Of a DNA stretch of 32,359 nt, positions 12,001-17,334 are shown one piece after another. Under the pieces are notes generated by a model. That model saw only the letters and a program-made list of their open reading frames with translations. It had not been told where the DNA came from and did no database searches. Source of the stretch: Oscillospiraceae bacterium. Its GTDB lineage: Bacteria > Bacillota > Clostridia > Oscillospirales > Oscillospiraceae. How positions within the stretch are numbered: position 1 is the stretch's first letter; each line of letters opens with the position of its first letter. Made by a program: the position numbers and the translations under genes. The stretch spans positions 1-32,359 of the forward strand of contig CADBKF010000027.1 in assembly GCA_902795195.1 (NCBI GenBank), in the 5' to 3' direction.

Positions 12001-13678
12001 GGATCTCCCAGTCCTTCCAGTAGCCGCTGTTGTAGCTCGAACGCTTCATGACCAGCTTTTCCCAGGCCTCGTGCCGCCGGGTGGCGGGCTGCAGCGTCGG
12101 GGCAGTCCAGAACTGCGGCTCCGATTCCATGATGACGTCGGAGCTGACGCTGTCCTCACGGCCTGCCAGCAGGGCGTCCTGCCCGAACTCCACCTGCGCA
12201 GCCACATCCGTGCCTTCGCTGTCTGCGAGCAGCGTGGCAAGGTTCTGCCCCGCACCGTTCTCTGAACGGTCGGACGTACCGTTCAGTGTCACGGTGATCT
12301 CCTGGGTTTCCAATCGGCAGAGATCGTCCTCACCGCTGCCGCGCAGCACGGACAGCTGCACGGTGAAGCTCCGCTCCTCCGTTGCATCGTTTGCAATCAG
12401 CTCTATGGGAATTTCAATTTCGTCTATCGAGCCGGTGAACACCAGCTCGCCCTCGGCCTTTGCGTAGTCCACGCCGGCTTTGGCAGTGCCGTCCACGGTC
12501 TCATAATGTACGCTCACGCTGTAGGTCGTATCGCCCTCGCGCCGCACGGGGACCTTCACGGCGGTCTGTGCCCGGGAGGCAAGAACCTTGTCCGCTGCAA
12601 AGCCCAGGGTGGAGGCACCATGCGCGTCGTTGTCCGAGACCATGAGACTCAGGGTCGGACAGGCCGCACCCAGCTCGCCGCCCTCGCAGCGGGTGATGGT
12701 AAAGAGCGCCACCTCGGGCAGCTCCGTGACTTCGTCATCCAGCGCCGTGACGCGCAGATATTTGACGGTCTCGCCGTCGGCAAAGGTCAGCGGGAACTCA
12801 TACAGGTCATAGGCGTCCTCCACCTCCAGCACCGCAAAGCCGGGATCTGCGTCCAGCTCCAGATCCTCGGGCAGATCCGGCACCGCCTCGATGGGCTCGT
12901 AGATCTCACCCAGCAGCGACATGGAGCACCAGGCCTGATTTCCGGTCCAGTAGATGCAGCGCAGGTCCGTCCCGGCCCAGCAGTCGTTTTCAAAGTCCCA
13001 GAGGACCGACCAGGCCACGTCGAGCGCAGGACCCACGATCTCGTCCCCGTTCTCAACCAGATCCTTCCAGACACCGCCCTGCTCCACCTGCCAGCGGTAG
13101 CTTTCGGCCTCCACGGCAGCATCCAGCGCCACGCGCAGAGTGCCCTCCGCCTCAGGGCTGCCCATGTCCTCGGCAATGACCGAAACGCTTGCCGCCTGCA
13201 TATCCAGCATCCACTGGGGCAGGCCCAGGCGCTGATACGGCGCAATGGGGTTCGGATTTTCGTATTCGATGCGAATGTCGTCCCGGCCGGAGGCGGCGTA
13301 GTCGTACACCTGCTGCTCTCCGGTGGGATCGGTGGTAATGGCCGGGGCAAAGGTGATCCACGCGGTTACGCGGCCCTGGGTGCCGCCCAGACGGTAGACC
13401 GGGATTTCCAACACGGTGGGAATGGGGTTGCCCTCGCTGTCAGTGGCACCTGCCTCGGCGATATCCGCCTGGTGGTTGCCGAAGGCGAAGGTGCCGTAGG
13501 GATAGGACTCGTCCCAGCTCTCGTCAATCGGGACCTCCCCGTCGGCAGTTTGGAGTACGGTAGGCTGTTCGCCCTGCCGGACGTCCGGTATGCTTCCCTC
13601 GGCAAACACCGAGAGCGGTATCGCGCTCGAGAGCATCACCAGCGCCAGAAACAGTGAAATGAGTCGTTTCGTCCACAT
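1..13678 (-). CDS. Giant secreted SLH-domain surface protein (C-terminus beyond window)
   Basis: One frame stays open from ATG 13678 to the left edge, at least 4,559 codons; I checked the same phase near 11950, 8987, 5042, 4433, 2423 and 2. AAGGAGG lies 8 nt before the ATG. Residues 1-26 are a signal peptide (MWTKRLISLF, then a hydrophobic stretch, cleavage after VFA). Regions seen: Calx-beta-like about 266-466; Gly/Ala/Ser-rich linker about 1507-1543; alternating beta-rich segment about 1559-1926; a module at 1929-2055 repeated at 3082-3211; CARDB-like domains about 2680-2930; GLUG-like right-handed beta-helix about 3626-3760; glycine-rich helix repeats (AGIGGG, SITINNGTV) about 3990-4220; a CIWCG zinc-ribbon-like motif; then SLH modules from about 4459 (FSPNDTCTRAQFVTFLWRT) and a second one (FTPNDNCSRA) cut by the edge. 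It is probably anchored to secondary cell-wall polymer. Adhesion or a structural surface role is inference; no catalytic motif was recognised. Confidence 0.93.
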   Translation of the reverse strand, partial: MWTKRLISLFLALVMLSSAIPLSVFAEGSIPDVRQGEQPTVLQTADGEVPIDESWDESYPYGTFAFGNHQADIAEAGATDSEGNPIPTVLEIPVYRLGGTQGRVTAWITFAPAITTDPTGEQQVYDYAASGRDDIRIEYENPNPIAPYQRLGLPQWMLDMQAASVSVIAEDMGSPEAEGTLRVALDAAVEAESYRWQVEQGGVWKDLVENGDEIVGPALDVAWSVLWDFENDCWAGTDLRCIYWTGNQAWCSMSLLGEIYEPIEAVPDLPEDLELDADPGFAVLEVEDAYDLYEFPLTFADGETVKYLRVTALDDEVTELPEVALFTITRCEGGELGAACPTLSLMVSDNDAHGASTLGFAADKVLASRAQTAVKVPVRREGDTTYSVSVHYETVDGTAKAGVDYAKAEGELVFTGSIDEIEIPIELIANDATEERSFTVQLSVLRGSGEDDLCRLETQEITVTLNGTSDRSENGAGQNLATLLADSEGTDVAAQVEFGQDALLAGREDSVSSDVIMESEPQFWTAPTLQPATRRHEAWEKLVMKRSSYNSGYWKDWEILLGSEGTSYGDYADTAMGYEYYDVSLDSGAPSGAYFDHTNKGSRGSEYTAFKTDANWSGYMVIMRNSAISQSFGDYFSSFLLDVEWYQIGRQKTNFLYDAWRYLLPRMRYRVEKDGTSSSQSGNYQKEILFYTTGEEDATAPSNRTIRVYTNGNNGFGEKRGSKWSNAEPESNGMKANSIDFQQDMSLYLDLEHCNTWTSVYTTSNKDLMDLSISQVDIRRFLGQRRYFNKTGESGGFAVNIYTANDDNEAGGFTVLSPTNENGSENTLYVNLKPTASIPSGEGGVTASGQLFVGSKLVLNIPPMGSFEAAQGGVYMTSSTGRTIYPSKSGSTYTFDMIWKGISQADLDADYTIHVIYNRYQYVQVDIEPSIPDSVPEGYSGTPQQYAWEQFISRSPTYTHTPASNGTLTDGLAFANIAPVSYNWNQSNFFPSSASVYASAGYCTNMQSINFHQDPEDVILYNGHGYAGNATIPIDEGDMANNTVSFLFYDSAFKSATVPMHVTISRIEVYLDGDHDEKISGTYDPQSRIFTPTGKDEFIMTLDGQYPDAAFKPYMDEEGNIYQYYLKVYYTNRPRCYEPDAGVDLNATAQLLPAFYCAITDESARTGLTEEQQSYRWIQGSHVTGKYMYGERANLPDWFDVPIGGDVSQVKMEVEEVLVYDEPDDAEEDYEPKVVDHYSETTYTWNPKYIGKLLFPFDNPTPIYSFKNITGANVSLAGESVLYNAGSGTYIYTVDGKANINGYLGSMLGRSGFAVGIQDESKPLTTLADVKYETVTLSKVTTVDTPDDINNMSAGDDLDPGQGTGPGGDVDAKEFSPDLGVKMPSLEFELGQYATIITDGYQVGVAIGLPVFKTEQTNYSGTHHNESGATVHSYVDDNGVYHMDTTSADGKTVSKGTTTYDANNPNKRTTVQETVTKDDHGRTTTNYQTVQEERRGNKWVQTSRVNHTNDPRTASSAAASNPGASAAANTGGGGGTGGTGNNQNQENAALKNFKGANEQFGTIMDFFKAIHENDRQKFKEFAKGALADDSFEQAKKGNTASRKFEASFSVQMAMMFEYNPIDNTYYFKSFGVTATLGMEFTIQVRLAACPAVYVYLKLGVEVEFGLGVILNRNVVTGEVMKDKDFISGNTQDLLTGKCRSIVFALDMREPDDDDDESLGPIRGFTLDLDGKVFMSVYDNKACSGKPKESGALSGDGSTREVLFKEYDAVMYVKLEARGDVWPEIRNLRPILGAESAPKFDGFNITPSMSMEVGAGVGIELAKFELYLKTSVAITFSLGKYLEDTDKHEFYISNFHWNIALGFNITVMFVNYSMDMIAFGVEGSQMGAGGYFTWDISATACNGFHTIWSKTTYTTAYGKSLPFGPPKPYGVNIYRTTNGLSFYNSKGFLIDSSAEPETEQEWKFVDSVSAISWSGGEFAGEIPLNADLAYARKDDVGVKLSTSWKKIKLYFDGEITVENKIDGSSKKYTESPAEITIGSGDTVYVYAKKGTYLDRYCEWTPDKGVPASNMGVQTTYGTDESLIHVTGPVDVSATQQVYSPGSETRAIYPTATRDFQLSGYNTSGDAKKLVGGLVSGYSYKMCTCADHTYVVYPLMLNGAPQLVLSRLVMTGNLDSPETGLVHPTNAESTEPYLLLDNDGFTDLDVAMEEQGGKLVLSWVSHTDADGSSFSVRTRTLDPQNGSLSQVQTLDTGTDFRFLPALVGDTTVWARSGGGAEEENAILKTWLLTTNKGLKEEQLDQLTTTDSKIANQVFLWTTQSKINELYGNKAILQTKNGRNVTVEGQLENLEAVEIDGRTFVLYNTAQAAYFDTAPDTPVTIPPASFSEASERGIIRRLYLRELTASGFGEAKLLQTAIDFHNCTQDNIAEAKLKDGMYVSSSLQKRQADPYFANLRFVQADIDGSGVQTVALFELAGNSYLIRQADLLAVADGTGGATMQPIFDETTGTEVNIGSDGTNLAAVFTAPVADSSSNAIYIAWWDSHAQSWGAPTILAMRNLQVYEDRLKFGLSAEESEKAYLGEKTGNAEYDAYIAHLDSAGQAQAMGSLSKLNFSNLQMAAHTVPQSGGGTRQQLIVLTEGALTELQKASFEMGKNEDGSDKFYETVIPASGSTLSFYAIAFGAGEQALGEVSLSLASYNFSVDSELVGEVSFTNTGTAAIRASETEPVVVKLNAGGQTIAQWKLTESIPSGVTTRLTFASAPLTATIPVNTEFKLELQENQAWENPFHAVSDSLLKVQARPDLGFGSFDLSLRTVENGLAVLDFNASVENTGNADASRVFIQFSYENDEKDKLTGETYYLPIDLSNSSFETDEQTPIHRGIVADDYDNGLTQGVYLLRDTKGANAAAQTLLSKGNYRNIRGTLRIPLECFAHQNDLSGLHLRAELYSENDNPNINKGVYSSDHEEYNSINNRTDVTINHETFFNVPDRIATALGYTLTLPVSFTSTSTANDIIVTEITDGTDGWEPRMGVCYYDPDRQVILAAPNSTAQTLLEAGQTPTGILQLEDKATNSVYAIAYKIGSMADGVNIYRDNASFTFYNANGTLTDVYAAAADQPGWCFVDKGVDIGWTGGAVGELPMNNDLAVACEDGAYFTFDTVADTLTFYFVGQLRVKSSVFGTEQTFTESPATIDFRNSNGAEHTVTVTAGIGTRIDRYAATYKTNVVPDADPESPTILWNRSNPQTASVKNGGSVPMTCYVMDSSGLQTVSFNGQTLSETSSPKLVKLDDTLWYFDYTFTKNGSNTVRVYDKGGNSSAQRTTVDWFNDVLTTGAIATAPGLKRSDLRFEDAAGNPVNAGSTLTSIPFVHSSYSLQSGTFTEQSSAKLYVDGRLSADPLNKLAGERWLASENGCYVVRVDRSDGTWARAVLPLSTLDVSIPNFTPNLSGDGTLTTPYLIGSYSDWQAFMTYVNCGGETRGVYFKQTADITIGDGDTVGLENVSPPAEIQGGREMSEQELSEFLAAREAEAPDTRGIISAPPSGEVTSVEVGKNSVTFKGYAYDTDDLSAAATVVITIGPKSYTLTANQPYDGLSGEIGPNHGFTLSVTDTALCGAMHAEVYVQDIMGDALVAFYQGITIYRDTLYIPTSSSFKGIYDGGGHTLTYNVQNVHSAAAPFLYTTDAAFRNLHTDGLIQTSAKFASGLVGFAKGSCEITNCRSSVAIESSVSGDGTHGGFIAVPENGSSVTITGCVFDGSFYGMSTTNCGGFVGYARENLTIRDSIFAPAAVESGAGSQNFTRWRVANEIHIENCCYLTPFGSSTQGKLGYAIHPGTNVLLSFGDRTEYDVSGVTAFTDVLGFAGSYYAGAGEEPVLTVSYVDPLPDNIHYWITATAGTLTDVGGAFRLTMPAEEVTINMELDAIAVAYVDAHGNNMEPQFCAPVTQSACVWSEGWYAATDTLGLAERVEIDGDVNLILADGISITAIEGIHLGPDASLTIWGQTSGTGKLIASAPTENGFAGIGGNYGESLGSFTLNGGTLDVTGGNDAAGIGGGYGGSAGSITINNGTVTAQGGAWGPGIGTGGGYGIGGSVTINGGKIKAIGGSGGNGGGAGIGTGNRSGRGTTDYTITINDGEVEAYGGNRGAGIGGGNRTVGGTIHITGGTVTAFGNELYAAGIGGGNIGAAELIEISGGRITATGGQGAAGVGQGDEVGGGSIQITGGTVEATAGAGTQAIGRGRGGSEQTALSIYDAAKVSAGTAKDSAAAVNAPDRVSACQSNTYARIEPCTVHSFENGYCIWCGRKLPHYELSDWTWEGYSKASANFIDKNGGEPLSVEAAISVERTGPGCETPGQAVYTATVTLQGEIYTDTRTESLSALGHNWTGQAYIWAEDFSSVTAQAICTRDATHVLTESAKTAFILTKPSTFEAKGSGYYVVTFQDAAFTEQRYEVEVPEVACVGGDACPSKHFVDMPPITSFAHIPIDWAVLNQITNGTSAKTFSPNDTCTRAQFVTFLWRTMGQPQPTLTANPFKDVKEGAWYYKAVLWAYENGITSGTSKTTFTPNDNCSRA
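4046..4435 (-). repeat. Second copy of internal ~130-residue module in giant protein
   Basis: Residues about 3082-3211 of the giant protein repeat the module at 1929-2055. Both begin GVNIYR, continue through an F-Y-N-(S/A)-(K/N)-G stretch, a W-(S/T)-GG motif, an (N)-(A/N)-DLA motif and a T-E-S-P-A motif, and end with (L/I)-DRY. The copies are diverged, so the duplication is old or reflects a domain family. Confidence 0.8.
7514..7894 (-). repeat. First copy of internal ~127-residue module in giant protein
   Basis: Residues about 1929-2055 of the giant protein. The module directly follows the beta-rich segment and a proline-rich GPPKPY linker. It is paired with the copy at 4046-4435. The module may be a beta-sandwich or InlB/Listeria-Bacteroides-like repeat; I do not recognise it as a named family. 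Confidence 0.8.
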
Positions 13679-13711
13679 AGCTGCATCCTCCTTTTATGAA
13701 AATTTATGGCG

Positions 13712-13779
13712 GCACCGCACAATTCCGGCATCCAGACTGCGTCGTCGGAATTTGATGTGCGCTGCGAATTGTGCGGTGC
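13712..13779. promoter_or_regulatory. 13-bp inverted repeat between response regulator and giant gene
   Basis: GCACCGCACAATT at 13712-13724 is exactly inverted at 13767-13779, with 42 nt between. A second pairing, AATTCCG (13721-13727) with CGGAATT (13746-13752), shares bases with the left arm, so the two folds compete. The repeat starts 3 bp after the regulator stop and ends about 17 bp before the ribosome-binding site of the giant gene. There is no U-run straight after the stem, so a plain terminator is not convincing. An operator pair or an mRNA leader structure is equally possible. Confidence 0.65.
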
Positions 13780-13782
13780 TGC

Positions 13783-14454
13783 CTATATCTCTTCCAGTAA
13801 ATAGCCGGCGCCGCGGCGGTAGGCCAAGCGGACTCGGGCGTTTGCGTAGTCCAGCTTCTTGTTCAGCCGGGAAACGGCGGTATACAGGGCGCTGTGATCG
13901 CCGCCAGCCTCCACGCCCCACACAGTGCGATAGAGGGCGTCCTTGTCGGTCAGTCGGTCGCCTGCCTGCATCAGTGTGAGCAGGATCAGATATTCCTTCT
14001 GTGTCAGCAGCAAATCGGTGTCTCCTGCGTAGCCGAGCAGGAAGGCTGTGTCCAGCCGGAGACCGTGACGGCTCAGGTAGCGCGGCTTTTGCTGCGAAGC
14101 GCGCAGCCTCGCCTCCACCCGCGCCAGCAGCACGCCGATGTCGTAGGGCTTGGGCAAATAATCGTCGCCGCCGGCCCGCAGGCCTTCGATGATCTGTGCG
14201 TTTTCACCCAGCGCCGAGAGAAACAGAATCGGAATGTCGTACTCCGCCTTGATCTGCCCGCACAAGGCCAGCCCGTCGACATCGGGGAGCATAATGTCCA
14301 GCACGATGAGGTCCACAGCCTGCGCAGAAAGCAGCGCCAGACAGGTTTTTCCGTCCGAGGCCTGCAAAACGCTGTAGCCCTCACCGGTCAGCACCTCGCG
14401 GTTGATCTCCATGATATGGGGATTGTCCTCCACCAGGAGTATGGTCGCGCTCAT
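13783..14454 (-). CDS. OmpR/PhoB-family response regulator
   Basis: 223 residues, a normal length for the family. The receiver domain (about 1-118) has the acidic residue D10, phospho-acceptor D53 in VLDIMLPDVDG, S79 and K101 in YLPKPYD. The C-terminal winged helix (about 128-223) has the typical LLTQKEYLILLTL entry and an RGAGYLLEE end. GGAGGG sits 6 nt before the ATG. Its start overlaps the stop of the upstream sensor kinase by 4 bp (ATGA), so the two are co-translated and surely form one pair. It is expected to bind DNA as a phosphorylated dimer. The giant SLH gene 104 bp downstream on the same strand is the nearest candidate target (inference). Confidence 0.96.
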   Translation of the reverse strand: MSATILLVEDNPHIMEINREVLTGEGYSVLQASDGKTCLALLSAQAVDLIVLDIMLPDVDGLALCGQIKAEYDIPILFLSALGENAQIIEGLRAGGDDYLPKPYDIGVLLARVEARLRASQQKPRYLSRHGLRLDTAFLLGYAGDTDLLLTQKEYLILLTLMQAGDRLTDKDALYRTVWGVEAGGDHSALYTAVSRLNKKLDYANARVRLAYRRGAGYLLEEI

Positions 14455-16400
14455 GCTTCTCCCTCCTTCGGTACAGTAAAGCGGAAGCAGCAGCCCTCCG
14501 GCCCGTTCTGTGCCAACTCCAACGTGCCGCCGTGCAGCGCCACGGTCTTCTGGCAGATGGAGAGCCCCAGGCCCTTGCCTTCCGTTGTGGTATAGCCCTT
14601 TTCAAAGATGTGCGGCACCGCCTCCGGGGCGATGCCTTCCCCGGTGTCGGTAACAGAGAAGGCTGTAAACGCACCCGCGTCCTCGGTTTGAATCGTGATT
14701 GTGCCGCTCTCCGTATGCCGGCTGGCGTTGACAATCAGGTTGATCAGCACCTGCAAAAGCAGCTCAAAATTTCCGTGCAGCTTGCCCTCAAAGCCGGACG
14801 ACAGCTCCAGCACATTACGCCGCTTGGCACACACTGGCCGCATGACCGCTGCAGCGCTTCGCAGCAGCTCGCCTGCGTCCACCACGGTCATGTCCGTTCC
14901 GGCATCCTTGTCGTAGGTGTAGTCCATGAGTCTCGTCACAATCTCGCCGAGTCGGTCGGCCTCGCTGCGGATGGTTTTCAGCCGCTCCGATGCCTGCTCG
15001 GGAGGCTGGCCTTTTTCCATCTGCCGCCCCAGGAGCTGCGCGTAGCCGGAGATCACGGTGAGTGGTGTTCTCAGTTCGTGGGCGACCATGCGGAGGAAGT
15101 CCTTGTTCATCGTGTTGACCTGATCGAGCATCTCGTTTCGTGCCTCGGCCTGCCGCAGCAGCACGGTCTGCTGTTCGATCCGGCTGTTGATGACCACAGC
15201 CAGCAGCAGCGTGCAGATCACCATTGCCATGGGCGTCACACCGAAGTGGTTGACCGAGGAATTGCTGCTAGTGTTCAGTCCCTCCCAGATCAGCGTCACG
15301 GCCAGCAGACCCAATGCAGCCAGCGCCAGTGCATCCAACCAGTCCGGCCTCTGCTCTTTCCGGAAATACCGAATTAGCCGCCAGACCAGCCAAACCAGGA
15401 ATGGCACGCAAACGTAATAGCAGATGTGGCACAGCAGCACAAGCTGTCGGAGCGGAACGATGAAATGCAGCACCGATAACACCAGCAGTACGCCGCCCAT
15501 CAGCCAGAGGGTTCGCTTTCCGGGCGCAGTCGGGTAAAACGCCGCCAGAAGCAGCAGCGCGGCAGCCGGAATCCAGGAAACGTCCAGAATGACCAGCCGG
15601 TATTGCAGATTGAAGCTCAAATCCGCCGGAAGCAGATGCTCTGCAAAGAAGAACTGATTGCGCAGTGCCATCACCAGGCAGCACAGCGCCAGCGCCCCAT
15701 ACTCCCACCGCCGCTGGATCGAGCCGCAGAGCAGGAAGTAGAACATCAGAAACAGCAAACCCGAGCTGAGCAGAAGGTAGTAGAGTGTCAGTCCCCGCTG
15801 GTATTCATCGATGTTCTCCGGGGTGGAAATCGTCGTGCTTTGAATGAATCCGCCGTCGTTGTGCCAGTAGTTCGTGTACTGGTAAACCAGCTCGACTTCG
15901 CCGCTCTCCCCAAAGTACAGCGGCAGCGTCAGATAGCGCCCCTGCGGCACGGCTTCGTCCGGATTGTCCGAGACAAAGCCGATATTGCGAACCTCCTTGC
16001 CGTTCACAAAAATACGGGTGCTGTAGTCGATCGAGAAGTGGCACATGCACAGGTATGTGTCAGGCTCTGCCAGCAGCCGCAGCCGCCAGGTGCCCTTCAC
16101 GGGGTCTAATGGTGCGTCGTCGTCCTTCTCCGGCGCAGTCTCCGGATCGGCGAAGTCCTCCGGTGTATAGAGCGCGCCAGGATAATAAGCCCAGCTATTG
16201 ACCAGGTGGTAAACGTTGTGTGCGAAATCAGCATTTCTCAGATCTGCGACCCCGTCCTCCGGGCGCAGCTCCGGAAACTCCGTCTGCACCCGCCTGCCGC
16301 ATAGCAGCAGAACCAGGCCGACAAAAATCAGCACCAGCACCGGCAGAAAGTAGCGCCGCACAGCGGAAATCACTGTTTTCTCCCGCACAAAGCATCCCAT
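14451..16400 (-). CDS. 7TM-type sensor histidine kinase
   Basis: 649 residues. One N-terminal membrane segment (about 18-35) precedes an extracytoplasmic region (about 41-203) resembling a 7TMR-DISM sensor domain. A run of about seven membrane segments (about 204-404) follows, then a short coiled linker, the dimerisation/phosphoacceptor motif with H441 in MVAHELRTPL, the N-box near N554-N558, G1 box DTGEGI (585-590) and G2 box GKGLGLSI (608-615). It should autophosphorylate and feed the overlapping response regulator. The start is uncertain: ATG 16400 has GGAAGG directly against it, while GTG 16373 (residue 10) has GGGAG at 6 nt, a better spacing. The ligand is unknown; DISM-type sensors often see carbohydrates or other small molecules. 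Confidence 0.94.
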   Translation of the reverse strand: MGCFVREKTVISAVRRYFLPVLVLIFVGLVLLLCGRRVQTEFPELRPEDGVADLRNADFAHNVYHLVNSWAYYPGALYTPEDFADPETAPEKDDDAPLDPVKGTWRLRLLAEPDTYLCMCHFSIDYSTRIFVNGKEVRNIGFVSDNPDEAVPQGRYLTLPLYFGESGEVELVYQYTNYWHNDGGFIQSTTISTPENIDEYQRGLTLYYLLLSSGLLFLMFYFLLCGSIQRRWEYGALALCCLVMALRNQFFFAEHLLPADLSFNLQYRLVILDVSWIPAAALLLLAAFYPTAPGKRTLWLMGGVLLVLSVLHFIVPLRQLVLLCHICYYVCVPFLVWLVWRLIRYFRKEQRPDWLDALALAALGLLAVTLIWEGLNTSSNSSVNHFGVTPMAMVICTLLLAVVINSRIEQQTVLLRQAEARNEMLDQVNTMNKDFLRMVAHELRTPLTVISGYAQLLGRQMEKGQPPEQASERLKTIRSEADRLGEIVTRLMDYTYDKDAGTDMTVVDAGELLRSAAAVMRPVCAKRRNVLELSSGFEGKLHGNFELLLQVLINLIVNASRHTESGTITIQTEDAGAFTAFSVTDTGEGIAPEAVPHIFEKGYTTTEGKGLGLSICQKTVALHGGTLELAQNGPEGCCFRFTVPKEGEA

Positions 16401-16570
16401 CCTTCCAGGTACTCTAAAATTTCTATTACTATCATAGCATACTTTTTCTTTTTTAGCGCGATTCTTACAAAATTGTAAGCGTTTCAGACATCATTTTTTA
16501 ATAAAAATTCATAAACATTGAAAATATATAAAATTTTAACAAGAAATCGTCTCCGGCCGGTTTGGCATAA
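16401..16570. other. AT-rich intergenic stretch upstream of the sensor kinase
   Basis: The stretch is strikingly A/T-rich compared with its surroundings. A TATGAT-like -10 for the minus strand lies at 16431-16436, but no well-spaced -35 is visible, so the kinase promoter is not assigned. No open reading frame of note. Confidence 0.4.
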
Positions 16571-16637
16571 AACAGCACCCCACTTGTTCGTAGTATATCA
16601 TACTTGATCATACTTGTCTAACAAATGGGGTGCTGTT
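16571..16637 (-). terminator. Strong hairpin downstream of the cyclic phosphodiesterase gene
   Basis: AACAGCACCCCACTTGTT (16571-16588) is inverted at 16620-16637 with one difference. In minus-strand RNA that difference becomes a G-U wobble, so all 18 positions pair; in plus-strand RNA it is a mismatch. The minus transcript then reads UUUU. This fits an intrinsic terminator for the gene ending at 16682. The 31-nt loop holds two copies of ATCATACTTG. Confidence 0.7.
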
Positions 16638-16681
16638 CATTCGGCTGGGGCTCTTTTGTCATATTTCGTTCGCGGTTCGGG

Positions 16682-17182
16682 TCAGATTCCCTCGACCGTG
16701 CCGAGCTCGGTATAGATCATACCGTTTCTCCCGCGGTCGGAGCGCATGAGCGAAATCGCGTTCACAGTCATGGTGACCGGCTCGGCTTGCAGCTCGGGCA
16801 GACAGCCGCGTGCTCTGCGAATCAGCGTGATATGCGGCGAGAATCGCTTGCGGTCAAAGGGAATGTCATTCTGCGCCAGGGCGCGACGCACTCTGCGCAC
16901 CACTGCCTCCAACGGCGCGGATTCGTCGAGTCCCACCCACCAGAGATCACCGAAACAGCCGGCACCCTCCAGTGTGATTTCAAACGGCGTGAACGAAACC
17001 TTGTTCAGCGCGTCCAGAACAGGCTCCGCCTCCGGGTATTCCCCGATAAACGCAAGCGTCAGATGCATGTTTTCGTCCGTCGTAAAATTGCCCCGGACTC
17101 CTTGATCATAGAGCTCGTTCTGAAGAGCGACCAGGGCGTCTTTCATTTCGTTGTTCAGATTGATTGCAACAAACAAGCGCAT
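16682..17182 (-). CDS. thpR: RNA 2',3'-cyclic phosphodiesterase (LigT/2H family)
   Basis: 166 residues, the usual size for the 2H phosphoesterase family. The two signature H-x-T-x motifs are present: HLTL at 40-43 and HITL at 117-120, with the N-terminal RLFVAINL strand typical of ThpR/LigT. Family members open 2',3'-cyclic phosphates on RNA ends, and some act on tRNA-derived 2'-5' bonds; the physiological substrate is often unclear. GGAGGTG lies 7 nt before the ATG. The gene has its own promoter (17256-17284) and a downstream hairpin (16571-16637), so it is probably a single-gene unit. Confidence 0.93.
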   Translation of the reverse strand: MRLFVAINLNNEMKDALVALQNELYDQGVRGNFTTDENMHLTLAFIGEYPEAEPVLDALNKVSFTPFEITLEGAGCFGDLWWVGLDESAPLEAVVRRVRRALAQNDIPFDRKRFSPHITLIRRARGCLPELQAEPVTMTVNAISLMRSDRGRNGMIYTELGTVEGI

Positions 17183-17255
17183 GTCGCTTCACCTCCGCTG
17201 TTTGATCCGGACGCACTTCGGGTCATTCTGTATGAAATACCGCATTTTAAAGGTT

Positions 17256-17284
17256 ATTATACCAGAAAATTCGTCAGATTGCAA
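17256..17284 (-). promoter_or_regulatory. Sigma-A promoter for thpR
   Basis: On the minus strand TTGCAA (17279-17284), a 17-nt spacer and TATAAT (17256-17261), with a TG extension just before the -10. The predicted start is near 17249, giving a leader of about 65 nt. Confidence 0.75.
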
Positions 17285-17334
17285 TATGCGATTCCTGTTT
17301 TTTTCCGTTACTTGCAGGTATGAAAATGCTTGGC

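Noticed and set aside
1232-12265. Several long plus-strand open frames (e.g. 1232-3364, 3554-5209, 7019-9856, 10937-12265).
   Set aside because: They are antisense to the continuous minus-strand giant gene, whose G+C-rich codons suppress stops on the opposite strand. Their Ala/Val/Asp/Gly-heavy translations show no domains and no ribosome-binding site.
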